A stretch of DNA of 64,000 bases from Chitinophagaceae bacterium (GTDB taxonomy: Bacteria; Bacteroidota; Bacteroidia; Cytophagales; Cytophagaceae): the NCBI GenBank assembly GCA_028288405.1, contig JAQBNS010000048.1:1-64000 (forward strand), written 5' to 3'. Positions 33,273-42,082 of the stretch are shown in pieces (positions within the stretch are counted from its first letter, which is position 1; each line of letters starts with the position of its first letter). A program made the position numbers and the translations under genes. The notes under the pieces are model-generated. The model did not search any database, was not told the origin of the DNA, and worked only from the letters and a program-made list of their open reading frames with translations.

Positions 33273-35474
33273 ATGGCCACAAACGCAATTCATGAAGACG
33301 GCATAGATGGACTGAAGCAGAACTGGAAACAGGATATGCTTTCCGGTTTTCTAGTCTTTTTGATAGCGCTTCCTTTGTGTTTAAGTGTATCCTCAGCCAG
33401 CGGATTTCCTCCCATATCGGGTATTTTCACAGCGATCATAGGCGGTCTTTTAGTGTCATTTATTGGTGGTGCCAATGTGGCGATTAAGGGACCAGCCGCA
33501 GGCCTTATCGTTATTGCCATTGGTGCAGTAACAGAATTGGGAGCAGAAAGCACAGATCCCATGAGAGGGTATGAGCTGACACTGGCAGCCATTGTTATTT
33601 CAGGTATTTTCCAATCCTTACTAGGTATCCTGCGAGCGGGTTCGTTGAGTGATTTCTTCCCTACCTCTGCTGTATTGGGTATGCTTTCCTCTATCGGTAT
33701 CATTATTTTTGCTAAACAAGCGCATGTCGCTTTAGGTGTGAAGCTGGATGATAAAGATCCTTTAGCTTTGCTTGCGGAAATTCCTCACAGCATAGCTACC
33801 ATGAATCCTGAAATTGCCATCATCGGTATTGTGAGTTTGATCATTCTCTTTACGCTTCCATTAGTAAAGAATAAGTATGCAAAAATGATTCCTGCTCCCA
33901 TGATTGTTGTTTTGATTGCGATTCCCTTAGGGTTTTATTTCGATCTGGATCATGATCATAAATACTTATTCCTTCATGATGAATATGAACTGGGACCTAA
34001 TTTCCTGGTCACTCTTCCAAGCAATGTTTTGGATGGTATGCACTACCCTAACTGGAGTGCTATTGGAACATGGGCCCTATGGAAATATGTCATTCTGTTT
34101 ACATTAGTTGGCAGCCTTGAATCTATATTGAGCAGCAAGGCAATCGATATTCTTGATCCATACAAGAGGAAGACAAAAATGAACAAGGATCTTATCGGTG
34201 TTGGCATTGGTAATACATTAGCTGGATTAATCGGTGCTTTGCCCATGATTTCTGAGATTGTTCGCAGCTCTGCTAACATCAATAACGGTGGTAGAACCAA
34301 ATGGTCCAACTTTTTTCATGGAGGATTCTTGTTGTTGTTTGTGGCCTTGCTTCCAGGTTTGATTCATCATATTCCATTAGCCGCTTTAGCGGCTATGCTG
34401 ATCTACACAGGCTATAGGTTGGCGTCGCCAAAAGTATTTAGAGAAACGTTAAAAGTAGGCATCGGACAATTGATTGTATTTGTGTTTACTATCCTTGTTA
34501 CTTTAGCAACGGAACTGATCATTGGTATTGTGGCCGGTATAGCGATGGAACTATTGATTCAACTGGTCAATGGAGTGAAAGTCAACTATTTGTTTAGCTC
34601 TGATGTGACCATTTCTTCTAAAGATAAAAACGAACATACACTTTCTGTAAACGGCGTGCTGACTTTCTCTAACTACCTTGGTTTGAAGAAAAAACTGGAT
34701 CAATTTACGCTGAATGACCGTTTGCAATTAGACTTGTCGCATGTTGAATATGTCGATCACACCGTAATGGAGCACTTGCATCATTTGGGTGAAGATTATC
34801 ATAGAGCAGGAGGAGAACTGAAGGTAATTGGTACAGAAAGATTGAAGCCGATGTCTGCTCATCCTTTGTCAGACCGCTCCTTGAGTAAGGATGCCATTCT
34901 AATAGAAAATCCTACTACAAGAGAAGATCAATTGAAATCTTTGGCTTCACAAATGAGTTTTACTTACCAGGATTTCTACAAAGACATCAAATCTAACTTT
35001 GGTAAGTTTAGCAAGGAACACAAAGTGATCAAATACGAAGGCAATATACTGAATAAGCAAATCGACGAAATAACCTATGCGGTTTCAGATCTTTCGATTG
35101 TATCAGGTGGGGATTTCAAAGCAGGCGTAAGTAATCTTACTGTATTGTCTGTTTCCAACTTGCATTATGGAGTCCCTTTGTTTACGATGAAAGAAGAAAG
35201 ATTCTTTGACAATGCATTTTTAAGTGACATCAACTTTGCTGATCATCCCAAGTTTTCTAAAACGTATAAATTAAATGGATTCAGCGAAACACAAGTAAGG
35301 GAATTCTTTACTAAGAATTTGATCACTTACTTCGAAAATCAGGACATCTATCACATTGAAAGCTTAGGATCAGAATTGATCATCTACAAACATGAAAAGG
35401 TGGCATCTACCGAAGAGATTAAATCAATGATTGCTTTCGCTAAAGGATTGGTTGATGTAATGGCTAAAAAATAA
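33273..35474 (+). CDS. SulP-family anion transporter with STAS and an extra C-terminal domain
   Basis: This 733-residue protein has a long hydrophobic domain (about residues 20-430) with SulP hallmarks: LSGFLVFLIALPLCLSVSSASGFPP, GGANVAIKGPAAGLIVIA, and the late TLVGSLESILSSKAID. It is followed by a STAS domain (about 440-530) with HTLSVNGVLTFSNYLGLKKKL and LDLSHVEYVDHTVMEHLH. SulP proteins move bicarbonate, sulfate or carboxylates; the substrate here is not determinable and no carbonic anhydrase is adjacent. The last 170 residues are not part of a standard SulP and contain AVSDLSIVSGGDFKAGVS, HPKFSKTYKLNGFSETQVREF and YFENQDIYHIESLGSELIIY. A strong terminator follows. Confidence 0.88.
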   Translation: MATNAIHEDGIDGLKQNWKQDMLSGFLVFLIALPLCLSVSSASGFPPISGIFTAIIGGLLVSFIGGANVAIKGPAAGLIVIAIGAVTELGAESTDPMRGYELTLAAIVISGIFQSLLGILRAGSLSDFFPTSAVLGMLSSIGIIIFAKQAHVALGVKLDDKDPLALLAEIPHSIATMNPEIAIIGIVSLIILFTLPLVKNKYAKMIPAPMIVVLIAIPLGFYFDLDHDHKYLFLHDEYELGPNFLVTLPSNVLDGMHYPNWSAIGTWALWKYVILFTLVGSLESILSSKAIDILDPYKRKTKMNKDLIGVGIGNTLAGLIGALPMISEIVRSSANINNGGRTKWSNFFHGGFLLLFVALLPGLIHHIPLAALAAMLIYTGYRLASPKVFRETLKVGIGQLIVFVFTILVTLATELIIGIVAGIAMELLIQLVNGVKVNYLFSSDVTISSKDKNEHTLSVNGVLTFSNYLGLKKKLDQFTLNDRLQLDLSHVEYVDHTVMEHLHHLGEDYHRAGGELKVIGTERLKPMSAHPLSDRSLSKDAILIENPTTREDQLKSLASQMSFTYQDFYKDIKSNFGKFSKEHKVIKYEGNILNKQIDEITYAVSDLSIVSGGDFKAGVSNLTVLSVSNLHYGVPLFTMKEERFFDNAFLSDINFADHPKFSKTYKLNGFSETQVREFFTKNLITYFENQDIYHIESLGSELIIYKHEKVASTEEIKSMIAFAKGLVDVMAKK

Positions 35475-35497
35475 AGATACAAGTCTCCGCTAAGTAA

Positions 35498-35527
35498 TGG
35501 CTTGCCGTAAGGGCAAGCCAATTTTTT
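35498..35527 (+). terminator. Terminator after the SulP gene
   Basis: TGGCTTGCC and GGCAAGCCA form a 9-bp stem with a 5-base loop, followed by six T. It begins 24 bases after the stop. Confidence 0.9.
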
Positions 35528-35575
35528 GCTCTATACTTTTACATCTTTTCTTATCTTCGTATTGAAATAAAGCCC

Positions 35576-36427
35576 ATGAAGACAATTGTTAAAATAGGAG
35601 GAGTACCAGAGCATTTCAATTACCCCTGGCATAAAGCGATAGAAGAAGGAAAGTTTATGGAACATGAGATTGATGTTCAGTGGTCCGATTATCCCGGAGG
35701 CACGGGGGCATTGGTGCAAGATCTCACAGATAAGAAATTGGATATGGCCGTTTTGCTTACAGAAGGAGCAGTAGCTGCTGCTTCCAGAGGTAGTAACTTT
35801 AAATTACTGCATTATACCGTAAAAAGTCCATTGGTATGGGGCATTCATACCGCTGCAAAGTCCAGCCTTCAACGGATTTCGGATATACCCGGCAAAACAT
35901 TTGCCATCAGCCGATTTGGCTCAGGATCACACTTGATGGCTATTGTGCAGGCGCTGTTAAATGACTGGCCATTGAATCATATGAACTGGTTGGAAGTAAA
36001 GAATTTGGATGGGGCTAAGAAAGCGCTACTGGCTAATGAAGCAGATGTGTTTTTATGGGAACGATTCATGACTAAGCCCTTTGTGGACGAAGGCTCTTTT
36101 CGTTTGTTGGGATTGTTGCCTACACCCTGGTCTTCCTTTGTACTGGTGGTTCGTGAAGATTTTTTAGCGGAACAGTCAGAAGTGGTACGAAAAATTTCTT
36201 CTGAATTACTAAGCGTTCAAAAGCATATTAAAGAAGACAACGAGCTAACGAATACATTAGCTGATCGGTATGGTTTGCAGCGTGAAGATGTATTGACGTG
36301 GCTCAATCAGACCACATGGGAACAGGAGAACGTTCTACCAGAGCAAGAGATAGAGCAAGTGAGTGATTGTCTTTTGCGTGCCGGTGTTTTGGAAAAAGTA
36401 CTGCCGGCAAGAAAGCTTATGGCATAA
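35576..36427 (+). CDS. Substrate-binding-fold protein without signal peptide (Ca3427/NMT1-like)
   Basis: The sequence follows a periplasmic binding protein type 2 fold: MKTIVKIGGVPEHFNYPWHKAIEEGKFMEHEIDVQW at the N-terminus, DLTDKKLDMAVLLTEGAVAAASRG, KTFAISRFGSGSHLMAIVQAL around the second lobe, and ALLANEADVFLWERFMTKPFV. It resembles the NMT1/THI5-like and fungal Ca3427-like proteins that bind small sulfur or pyrimidine ligands. It starts directly with the fold and has no export signal or lipobox, so it is expected in the cytoplasm. No ABC permease or ATPase gene is near. A start promoter-like TATCTTCG lies at 35552-35559. It may be an enzyme-like or sensor protein; function unknown. Confidence 0.75.
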   Translation: MKTIVKIGGVPEHFNYPWHKAIEEGKFMEHEIDVQWSDYPGGTGALVQDLTDKKLDMAVLLTEGAVAAASRGSNFKLLHYTVKSPLVWGIHTAAKSSLQRISDIPGKTFAISRFGSGSHLMAIVQALLNDWPLNHMNWLEVKNLDGAKKALLANEADVFLWERFMTKPFVDEGSFRLLGLLPTPWSSFVLVVREDFLAEQSEVVRKISSELLSVQKHIKEDNELTNTLADRYGLQREDVLTWLNQTTWEQENVLPEQEIEQVSDCLLRAGVLEKVLPARKLMA

Positions 36428-36458
36428 AAAAACCTTCCGCGAGCAGTCGCAGAAGGCT
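36426..36458 (-). terminator. Terminator of the small membrane protein gene
   Basis: On the minus strand CCTTCTGCG and CGCGGAAGG pair (one T-G) around a 6-base loop and are followed by T7. It overlaps the end of the opposite gene. Confidence 0.85.
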
Positions 36459-36481
36459 TTGTATGCTATATGGCTAAAGGA

Positions 36482-36679
36482 TTAGTAGCTATAAGGAGAT
36501 ACCATGATGTATTGGCCTGCCAATACCATCAATGATCCGATTACGATAACAACCGCGAATTTAGATTGTCCATTTTTACTGACTTTTCCATCAGTATCCT
36601 GCATCACGCTAGGTAATGAAAGCATACAGCCACCATAACAACCAATTAAAAAGCCGACGATAATCAATATTTCTCCCAT
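36482..36679 (-). CDS. Small two-helix membrane protein
   Basis: I start at the ATG at 36679 (MGEILIIVGFLIGCYGGCMLSLPSVMQ), which gives 65 residues. A longer frame to 36754 would add a basic 25-residue leader unlike the rest. Two transmembrane helices (about residues 2-25 and 39-60, KFAVVIVIGSLMVLAGQYIMV) are joined by a short loop DTDGKVSKNGQSK. No family is recognised. It has its own terminator, so it is probably an independent unit, divergent from the outer-membrane gene that starts 115 bases away. Confidence 0.6.
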   Translation of the reverse strand: MGEILIIVGFLIGCYGGCMLSLPSVMQDTDGKVSKNGQSKFAVVIVIGSLMVLAGQYIMVSPYSY

Positions 36680-36763
36680 AATATTCTGTTTTTGTATGGT
36701 GCGAATATAAATTACTCTTTTTAAGAAAGCTACTTTTCGGCATAAAAATGACATTATTTTGTA

Positions 36764-36771
36764 TATATTTG
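36764..36771 (+). promoter_or_regulatory. Promoter -7 box upstream of the low-complexity-tail protein
   Basis: TATATTTG matches TAnnTTTG, 22 bases before the ATG at 36794. No clear -33 element accompanies it. Confidence 0.45.
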
Positions 36772-36793
36772 AGAGAATTATAATTGTTATATC

Positions 36794-37807
36794 ATGCGTT
36801 TAAGGGTTCAGTTAGCTTTTATTTGTCTTGTAATTAGTGGCTTGTGTAATTATGGAAATGCTCAAGGCAAAAGACATCGTGAATATTCAGGTTTCTTTGA
36901 TTCATATTATTTCCGTGGTCCTATAACTTATACGGTAGGCCTGAATATGACGGCCTATAGAGGTGATTTGTCAACCGGCTTAATAGGCACCAACAGTTTG
37001 GGTTACGGCGTATCTATTGGTGCCAATTATAAAACATGGCCAAGGGTCGCATTCGGAGGAGAGTTTTCTTACTTCACTTTATCCGGAAAAGATTTTAATT
37101 CAACAAGGGCTATTTCTTTTACTTCTACCAACATGGAACTACTTGCTTATGGTCGGTTCTATTTTGTAGACGAGACCGTTCGTGTTGCTCCGGATCGTAA
37201 AAAAGAAAGGGATTTAGTTTTCTTCAAACCTTATTTTACAACAGGTATTGGCTTTTTACGCTATAGCCCCGTGAGTACTTCTTCGAACGCTACTGTAGAT
37301 TCGTTGAAGGTAGCGGAAGGCAAAACCCCGGGATATGGCCCCGTTATTCCTGTTGGTCTTGGTTTTTCGATATCCCATTCCCATCGCTTGAGTTTTGTAG
37401 TGGAAGCAACGTATCGATTTACGTTTACCGATCACTTGGATGATGTAAGTGCAAGAGGCAATTCACCAAAGAAAGACGGTTATGCCTTTGTGAGTTTCAA
37501 AGTTCAATACTGTCCGGGAGCACCGGCGAAGAAGAAAAAACAAAAGCTTGCTCCTCCTGAAAAGTACGATGGTCCGAAAGGAACAAAGACCTGGAAAAAT
37601 ACACCGAGAGAAACTCCGAAGCCTAAGAACAATTATTACCAGGAACCTGATACTACGGGTGGCGGGACTCCAGATGAACAAGGAGAACCCAATCCGGAGG
37701 AGAACACAGGAGAGGAGCAACAACAAGAGAATCCAAATCAGGAATCACAAGAAGAAGGACAACAGCCGGTAGAGCAGAAGGAAGAAGAAAGCGGTTGGGG
37801 TAAATAA
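36794..37807 (+). CDS. Outer-membrane barrel-like protein with acidic Gln/Pro tail
   Basis: A signal peptide (about residues 1-23, ending NAQ) precedes a barrel-like domain of about 210 residues: PITYTVGLNMTAYRGDLSTGL, YGVSIGANYKTWPRVAFGGEFSYFTLSGK, FKPYFTTGIGFLRYSP, and LSFVVEATYRFTFTDHLDDVS, a pattern common to Bacteroidota DUF6089-like proteins. After SFKVQYCPG comes a basic stretch (KKKKQK), then a long low-complexity tail from about residue 260 rich in Pro, Asn, Gln and Glu, ending GWGK. The tail may extend into the periplasm or bind the wall. The FMN/Fe-S protein gene follows 28 bases later. Confidence 0.7.
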   Translation: MRLRVQLAFICLVISGLCNYGNAQGKRHREYSGFFDSYYFRGPITYTVGLNMTAYRGDLSTGLIGTNSLGYGVSIGANYKTWPRVAFGGEFSYFTLSGKDFNSTRAISFTSTNMELLAYGRFYFVDETVRVAPDRKKERDLVFFKPYFTTGIGFLRYSPVSTSSNATVDSLKVAEGKTPGYGPVIPVGLGFSISHSHRLSFVVEATYRFTFTDHLDDVSARGNSPKKDGYAFVSFKVQYCPGAPAKKKKQKLAPPEKYDGPKGTKTWKNTPRETPKPKNNYYQEPDTTGGGTPDEQGEPNPEENTGEEQQQENPNQESQEEGQQPVEQKEEESGWGK

Positions 37808-37835
37808 GTTATAGCAGGACTCATCAAATAATTCT

Positions 37836-39395
37836 ATGATGAATTTTATACAATCGATTCCTTGGTGGGTTTATCCTTTAGTGGCGTTAGCACTGATTGC
37901 TGTAAAAGATATTTTCTTTAACAGAAGACATGCTATTAAGCATAATTTTCCGGTAGTCGGTCATCTCAGGTATTACCTGGAAAAAATAGGACCCGAGCTT
38001 CGTCAATACATTGTCTCCAACAACCGCGAGGAATTGCCCTTCAATAGAAGCCAACGTTCCTGGGTATACGCATCCTCTAAGAAGGAAAATAACTACCAGG
38101 GATTTGGTACAGATCAGGATCAGCATGCTCCTGGTTTTGTGTTTATCAATCCGGCGTTATTTTCTTATGCTGTAAAACCTTCTCATCCCAATTATAAAGA
38201 CCCTTACTTTTTGCCGTGTGCGAAGATTATGGGTTTATATAATAAAAGAAGAAAACCTTTCCGGCCTTATTCTATTCTTAACATCAGTGCCATGAGTTAC
38301 GGCTCGCTCTCTGCTAAGGCTGTGGAGTCCATGAACAAGGGCGCAATGAAAGCGGGTTGCTATCACAATACAGGAGAAGGAGGATTGGCTTCCCATCACT
38401 TGCATGGAGCAGATGTGATGCTGCAATTCGGTACAGGATATTTTGGTGTAAGAGATGACAATGGTAATTTCTCTATGGAGAAATTAAAGAAGGCGGTTGA
38501 AACGAATCCTGTGATCCGTTGTATAGAAATTAAATTATCGCAAGGCGCCAAACCGGGTAAAGGAGGTGTATTGCCTGCTGCTAAAGTAACACAAGAGATT
38601 GCTGACATTCGTCATATACCGGTTGGAAAAGATGCCTTATCACCGGCTTTCCATTCTTCTTTCTCTAATGTTTCGGAGTTGCTGAATTTTATAGAATCTA
38701 TCGCTGAAGAAACCGGATTACCGGTAGGATTTAAATCGGCGGTAGGTAAACTGGAAATGTGGGAAGAACTGGCAGACTTAATGGTGGCAACCGGTAAAGG
38801 TCCGGACTTCATAGCCATTGACGGCGGTGAGGGAGGTACGGGAGCTGCACCGCCAGCATTTGCCGATCACGTCTCATTGCCATTTGTGTATGCTTTTGCA
38901 AAAGTGTACCAAGTGTTTGCGCACAGAGGATTAACAGATCGTATAATATTCATAGCATCCGGTAAACTGGGCTTTCCTGCCAATGCACTCATGGCCTTTT
39001 CTATGGGAGCTGACATCATCCATGCGGCCAGAGAAGCAATGATGTCCATCGGCTGTATACAAGCTCAGGTATGTCATACCAATCGCTGTCCTGCCGGTGT
39101 AGCTACACAGAGCAAGTGGTTGCAAAACGGGATCGACGTACCGTTGAAGTCTGATCGTTTTTATAATTATGCCAAGAATTTCCGCAAAGAAGTGTTAGAA
39201 ATAACACATGCTTGCGGTTATGAGCATCCTTGCCAGATGGGGATGAACGACATTAACGTGAGTATGGGAGACAATAACCAGACGTCTACTTTACGTACCA
39301 ATTATAATTATGATAAAGTTCCTGTATCATTCAAAGGGATGGAATCATTGATTCAATGTGAATACCTCGGAGGTCCTGGTCCGGTTAAAAATTAA
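37836..39395 (+). CDS. FMN-binding glutamate synthase-family protein
   Basis: This 519-residue protein corresponds to the central FMN domain of glutamate synthase, without the amidotransferase and C-terminal beta-helix domains. An N-terminal helix (WWVYPLVALALIAVKDIFF) may anchor it to the membrane. The FMN and substrate motifs ILNISAMSYGSLSAKAVESMN, GEGGLASHH, CIEIKLSQGAKPGKGG and FIAIDGGEGGTGAAPPAF are intact. The [3Fe-4S] ligand pattern C-x5-C-x4-C is present in GCIQAQVCHTNRCPAG (about residues 404-418). It may perform a glutamate-synthase-like half reaction or another redox step; no small subunit is adjacent. Confidence 0.88.
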   Translation: MMNFIQSIPWWVYPLVALALIAVKDIFFNRRHAIKHNFPVVGHLRYYLEKIGPELRQYIVSNNREELPFNRSQRSWVYASSKKENNYQGFGTDQDQHAPGFVFINPALFSYAVKPSHPNYKDPYFLPCAKIMGLYNKRRKPFRPYSILNISAMSYGSLSAKAVESMNKGAMKAGCYHNTGEGGLASHHLHGADVMLQFGTGYFGVRDDNGNFSMEKLKKAVETNPVIRCIEIKLSQGAKPGKGGVLPAAKVTQEIADIRHIPVGKDALSPAFHSSFSNVSELLNFIESIAEETGLPVGFKSAVGKLEMWEELADLMVATGKGPDFIAIDGGEGGTGAAPPAFADHVSLPFVYAFAKVYQVFAHRGLTDRIIFIASGKLGFPANALMAFSMGADIIHAAREAMMSIGCIQAQVCHTNRCPAGVATQSKWLQNGIDVPLKSDRFYNYAKNFRKEVLEITHACGYEHPCQMGMNDINVSMGDNNQTSTLRTNYNYDKVPVSFKGMESLIQCEYLGGPGPVKN

Positions 39396-39406
39396 ATCTG
39401 TTCAAG

Positions 39407-41362
39407 GTGATTAGATTTTTCGTTATCTCATTTTTGTTGATTACCAACACTTGTTTTGCGGGTGATCAGATCGTACTCAATGGAAAAACATCTTACCTGA
39501 AGGTAACGGGTAGGATGATGGATATATACGAGGACAAAGAGGCGGATAAAACGTTTAAGCAAGTCTCAAGGTCTACTTCTAGTTACCTTTTTCATAATAA
39601 CACGTTTCAAGAACCTTTATTCTACAATACCAATGCCGTGTATTGGGTGCGCTTTCGATTGAGCAATCAGGACAGTACACACAATGTGTACCGTTGGATA
39701 CTGGAGTTAGAAGATTTGAATTTCAGTGAAGTGTCATTTTATCTAACCAAAGATGGTGTACATTATGACATTGCCAAGTCCGGGCTGGATTTTCCTTTTT
39801 ATGAACGTTCAGTCATTCACAAGAACAACCTATTCATGGTGGATGTACCCGGGGGAACTTCACATTATGCCTATTTGAAATTCAAAGTATCAAGACCGGT
39901 CAAAGGTTCCTTTGCGCTATGGGGATACCGCAATATGTTGGCGTTCTCCAATACAGAATATTTTATGTTGGCCTTGTTTTATGGTATCGCATTGGCCATG
40001 ATGCTCTACAACCTGTTTCTGTTTTTGACCATACGTGATGCGGCTTATATTTACTACGTAGGTTATATACTATCCATGGTGTTGTATACGTCTAGTCTGG
40101 ATGGCATCGGATTTCAATACCTGTGGTCGTCAGAACCTATCATCAATGATCATGTACAGCATGTATCCATTTTTAGTTTTCTTATTTTTGCTTTGCTGTA
40201 TTCACATAGTTTTCTAAAACCAATATTCAAAGCTTCGGCTTTGAATTGGGTATTTATTAGTGTCATTGTTTTTCGAACGGCAATCTTCATCGCTGGTTTA
40301 ACCATCTTTCCGGGATTATTGAATATTCCTTTCTTTGACATTTTGGCGATGCTGTTTATTTATGGTGTAGCCGTTTACGCGTTCTTTAGAGGGTATACTC
40401 CAGCACGATTCTTTATCCTGGCATTTACGATGTTGTTCATTGGATTTGCCATTACAAGCCTGGCAAGCATCGGTTTATTCAGAGGGATTGACTATTTGCA
40501 ATATGCTTTAAATGTAGGAGTGACTTGCGAAATGATTTTGTTGTCTTTGAGTTTGGCTGATCGTATCAAACTGCTTATGGAAGACCGTTCTCTGGCGCGT
40601 GAACAGGTCATCAATCAGCTGCAAGAAAAAGAGCAACTCAAAGACAAGCTCAATCGAATGCTGGAAGAAAAGGTGTTGGAGCGAACCAAAGAGTTGGAAG
40701 ATAAAAACAAACAGTTGGATAGTTTGATTTACAAATCCTCCCATGATTTGAAAGGTCCTTTAAAATCCATCATTGGCTTAACAACAGTAGGCAAGATGGA
40801 CGTGAAGGATCCGGCAGCAAGAGAATACTTTGATCACATCTTGTTGAGTACAAAGAGGCTCGATCGTGTACTGGCCGATCTTCTGGACATTACTAAAGTC
40901 AATGAGAATAAATTAAAACATGAGCGGGTGGATTTCTCGCATATCATCAAAGAGATCATACTGAGTTTTGAAAACATAGAGGGTTTTAAAGACATGAAAA
41001 TTGACATCCGCATTCAGCAGGAGAAAGATTTTTATGGAGATGAAAAAATGCTCTATTCTGTTTTTCAAAATATGATTGAGAACGCCTTTAAATACAGAGA
41101 TCCAAACAAGGATCCTTCGTCTTTGGACATCTCCATTATTTCAGATAAGCAGAAAACAAAAATAGAATTTAAGGACAACGGTCTGGGTATAGATGCGGAG
41201 TTGAAAGACAAAGTCTTCGATATGTTTTTCAAAGCCAATGAACAGTCATCCGGTACCGGTCTTGGTTTGTACTTGGTCAAGCTTTCTATCCAAAAAATGG
41301 GAGGCCATCTGTATTTGCACACGACAAAAGGAGAAGGTTCTTTATTTACAATAGTCTTTTAA
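39407..41362 (+). CDS. 7TMR-DISM sensor histidine kinase
   Basis: The start is GTG at 39407, giving a signal peptide (MIRFFVISFLLITNTCFAG). A periplasmic 7TMR-DISMED2-type sensor domain (about residues 25-170, VYWVRFRLSNQD, WILELEDLNFSEVSFYL) precedes seven transmembrane helices (about 180-400). A coiled coil (QLQEKEQLKDKLNRMLEEKVLERTKEL) links to a HisKA domain with SSHDLKGPLKSIIGL (phospho-His near residue 446) and an HATPase_c domain (NMIENAFKYRD N box, DNGLGI G1, GTGLGLYLVKLSIQKMGG G2). No response regulator is adjacent, so the partner is unknown. Carbohydrate ligands are common for DISMED2 domains. Confidence 0.92.
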   Translation: MIRFFVISFLLITNTCFAGDQIVLNGKTSYLKVTGRMMDIYEDKEADKTFKQVSRSTSSYLFHNNTFQEPLFYNTNAVYWVRFRLSNQDSTHNVYRWILELEDLNFSEVSFYLTKDGVHYDIAKSGLDFPFYERSVIHKNNLFMVDVPGGTSHYAYLKFKVSRPVKGSFALWGYRNMLAFSNTEYFMLALFYGIALAMMLYNLFLFLTIRDAAYIYYVGYILSMVLYTSSLDGIGFQYLWSSEPIINDHVQHVSIFSFLIFALLYSHSFLKPIFKASALNWVFISVIVFRTAIFIAGLTIFPGLLNIPFFDILAMLFIYGVAVYAFFRGYTPARFFILAFTMLFIGFAITSLASIGLFRGIDYLQYALNVGVTCEMILLSLSLADRIKLLMEDRSLAREQVINQLQEKEQLKDKLNRMLEEKVLERTKELEDKNKQLDSLIYKSSHDLKGPLKSIIGLTTVGKMDVKDPAAREYFDHILLSTKRLDRVLADLLDITKVNENKLKHERVDFSHIIKEIILSFENIEGFKDMKIDIRIQQEKDFYGDEKMLYSVFQNMIENAFKYRDPNKDPSSLDISIISDKQKTKIEFKDNGLGIDAELKDKVFDMFFKANEQSSGTGLGLYLVKLSIQKMGGHLYLHTTKGEGSLFTIVF

Positions 41363-41412
41363 TAATTCCGCTTTTTCAATAATTTGTAATCTATATAAAT
41401 CATCATACGTAC

Positions 41413-42075
41413 GTGAAAAATTTATCTTTAATTCTAAATGGTGTATTAGCAGTGGCAGTGGGAGTTTTATATTACTTGCACTTCTCTTGCGTGGGTTCTT
41501 GTACAGTTCCTAAAACAGCAGCAGTTACTGATTCACTTGGACAAACAGTAATAAGCGAAGAAGCTCTCGGAGATTCTGCCATGGCCTACATACCGGATAG
41601 TTTACCGCCTGCGGGAAATGTAGCCTTTTTGAATTTTGATGAGCTTACATCAAAGTACCAGTTTTACAAAGACGAAGTAAAAAAATTAGAAACAGATTTC
41701 AGAGCGAAGCAAAATGAATTGGTTACCCGCCAGAAGAAACTGGAGGAAGACTTCATGCGTTACCAACAACTCGCACCTTCTATGAACGAAGAAACCAGAG
41801 CCGGAAAAGAGCAGCAATTGGCGGCGGATGAAAAGAAATTGTATGAATTCAGAGATCAACTGGAAGGTTCATTTGCAAGCAGGGAAGCGGAATTTAACAA
41901 AGCCTTCCTGACAAGGCTGGACGGGTATTTCAGCAAGTTAGGCAAAGAAAAAAACTACGATTATGTTTTCGTTTATTCAAAAGGTGGTCCTTCTTACATT
42001 GTCTATGCGAATGACAAATTGAACATTACCAATTTCACTTTGCAAGGGCTTAACAGTCAATACAAGAAAAAATAA
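41413..42075 (+). CDS. OmpH/Skp-like periplasmic coiled-coil protein
   Basis: The start is GTG at 41413. The N-terminus has a hydrophobic helix (LSLILNGVLAVAVGVLYYL) with nearby Cys residues, probably an uncleaved anchor. After a linker, the Skp/OmpH core begins GNVAFLNFDELTSKYQFYKDEVKKLE and forms a long alpha-helical hairpin (about residues 90-185), closing with YDYVFVYSKGGPSYIVYANDKLNITNFTLQGLN. Skp-like proteins hold unfolded outer-membrane proteins in the periplasm; the long anchor differs from E. coli Skp. The TonB-CTD protein gene follows 7 bases later. A second, shorter relative is at 52299-52829. Confidence 0.85.
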   Translation: MKNLSLILNGVLAVAVGVLYYLHFSCVGSCTVPKTAAVTDSLGQTVISEEALGDSAMAYIPDSLPPAGNVAFLNFDELTSKYQFYKDEVKKLETDFRAKQNELVTRQKKLEEDFMRYQQLAPSMNEETRAGKEQQLAADEKKLYEFRDQLEGSFASREAEFNKAFLTRLDGYFSKLGKEKNYDYVFVYSKGGPSYIVYANDKLNITNFTLQGLNSQYKKK

Positions 42076-42082
42076 TTTCGCT

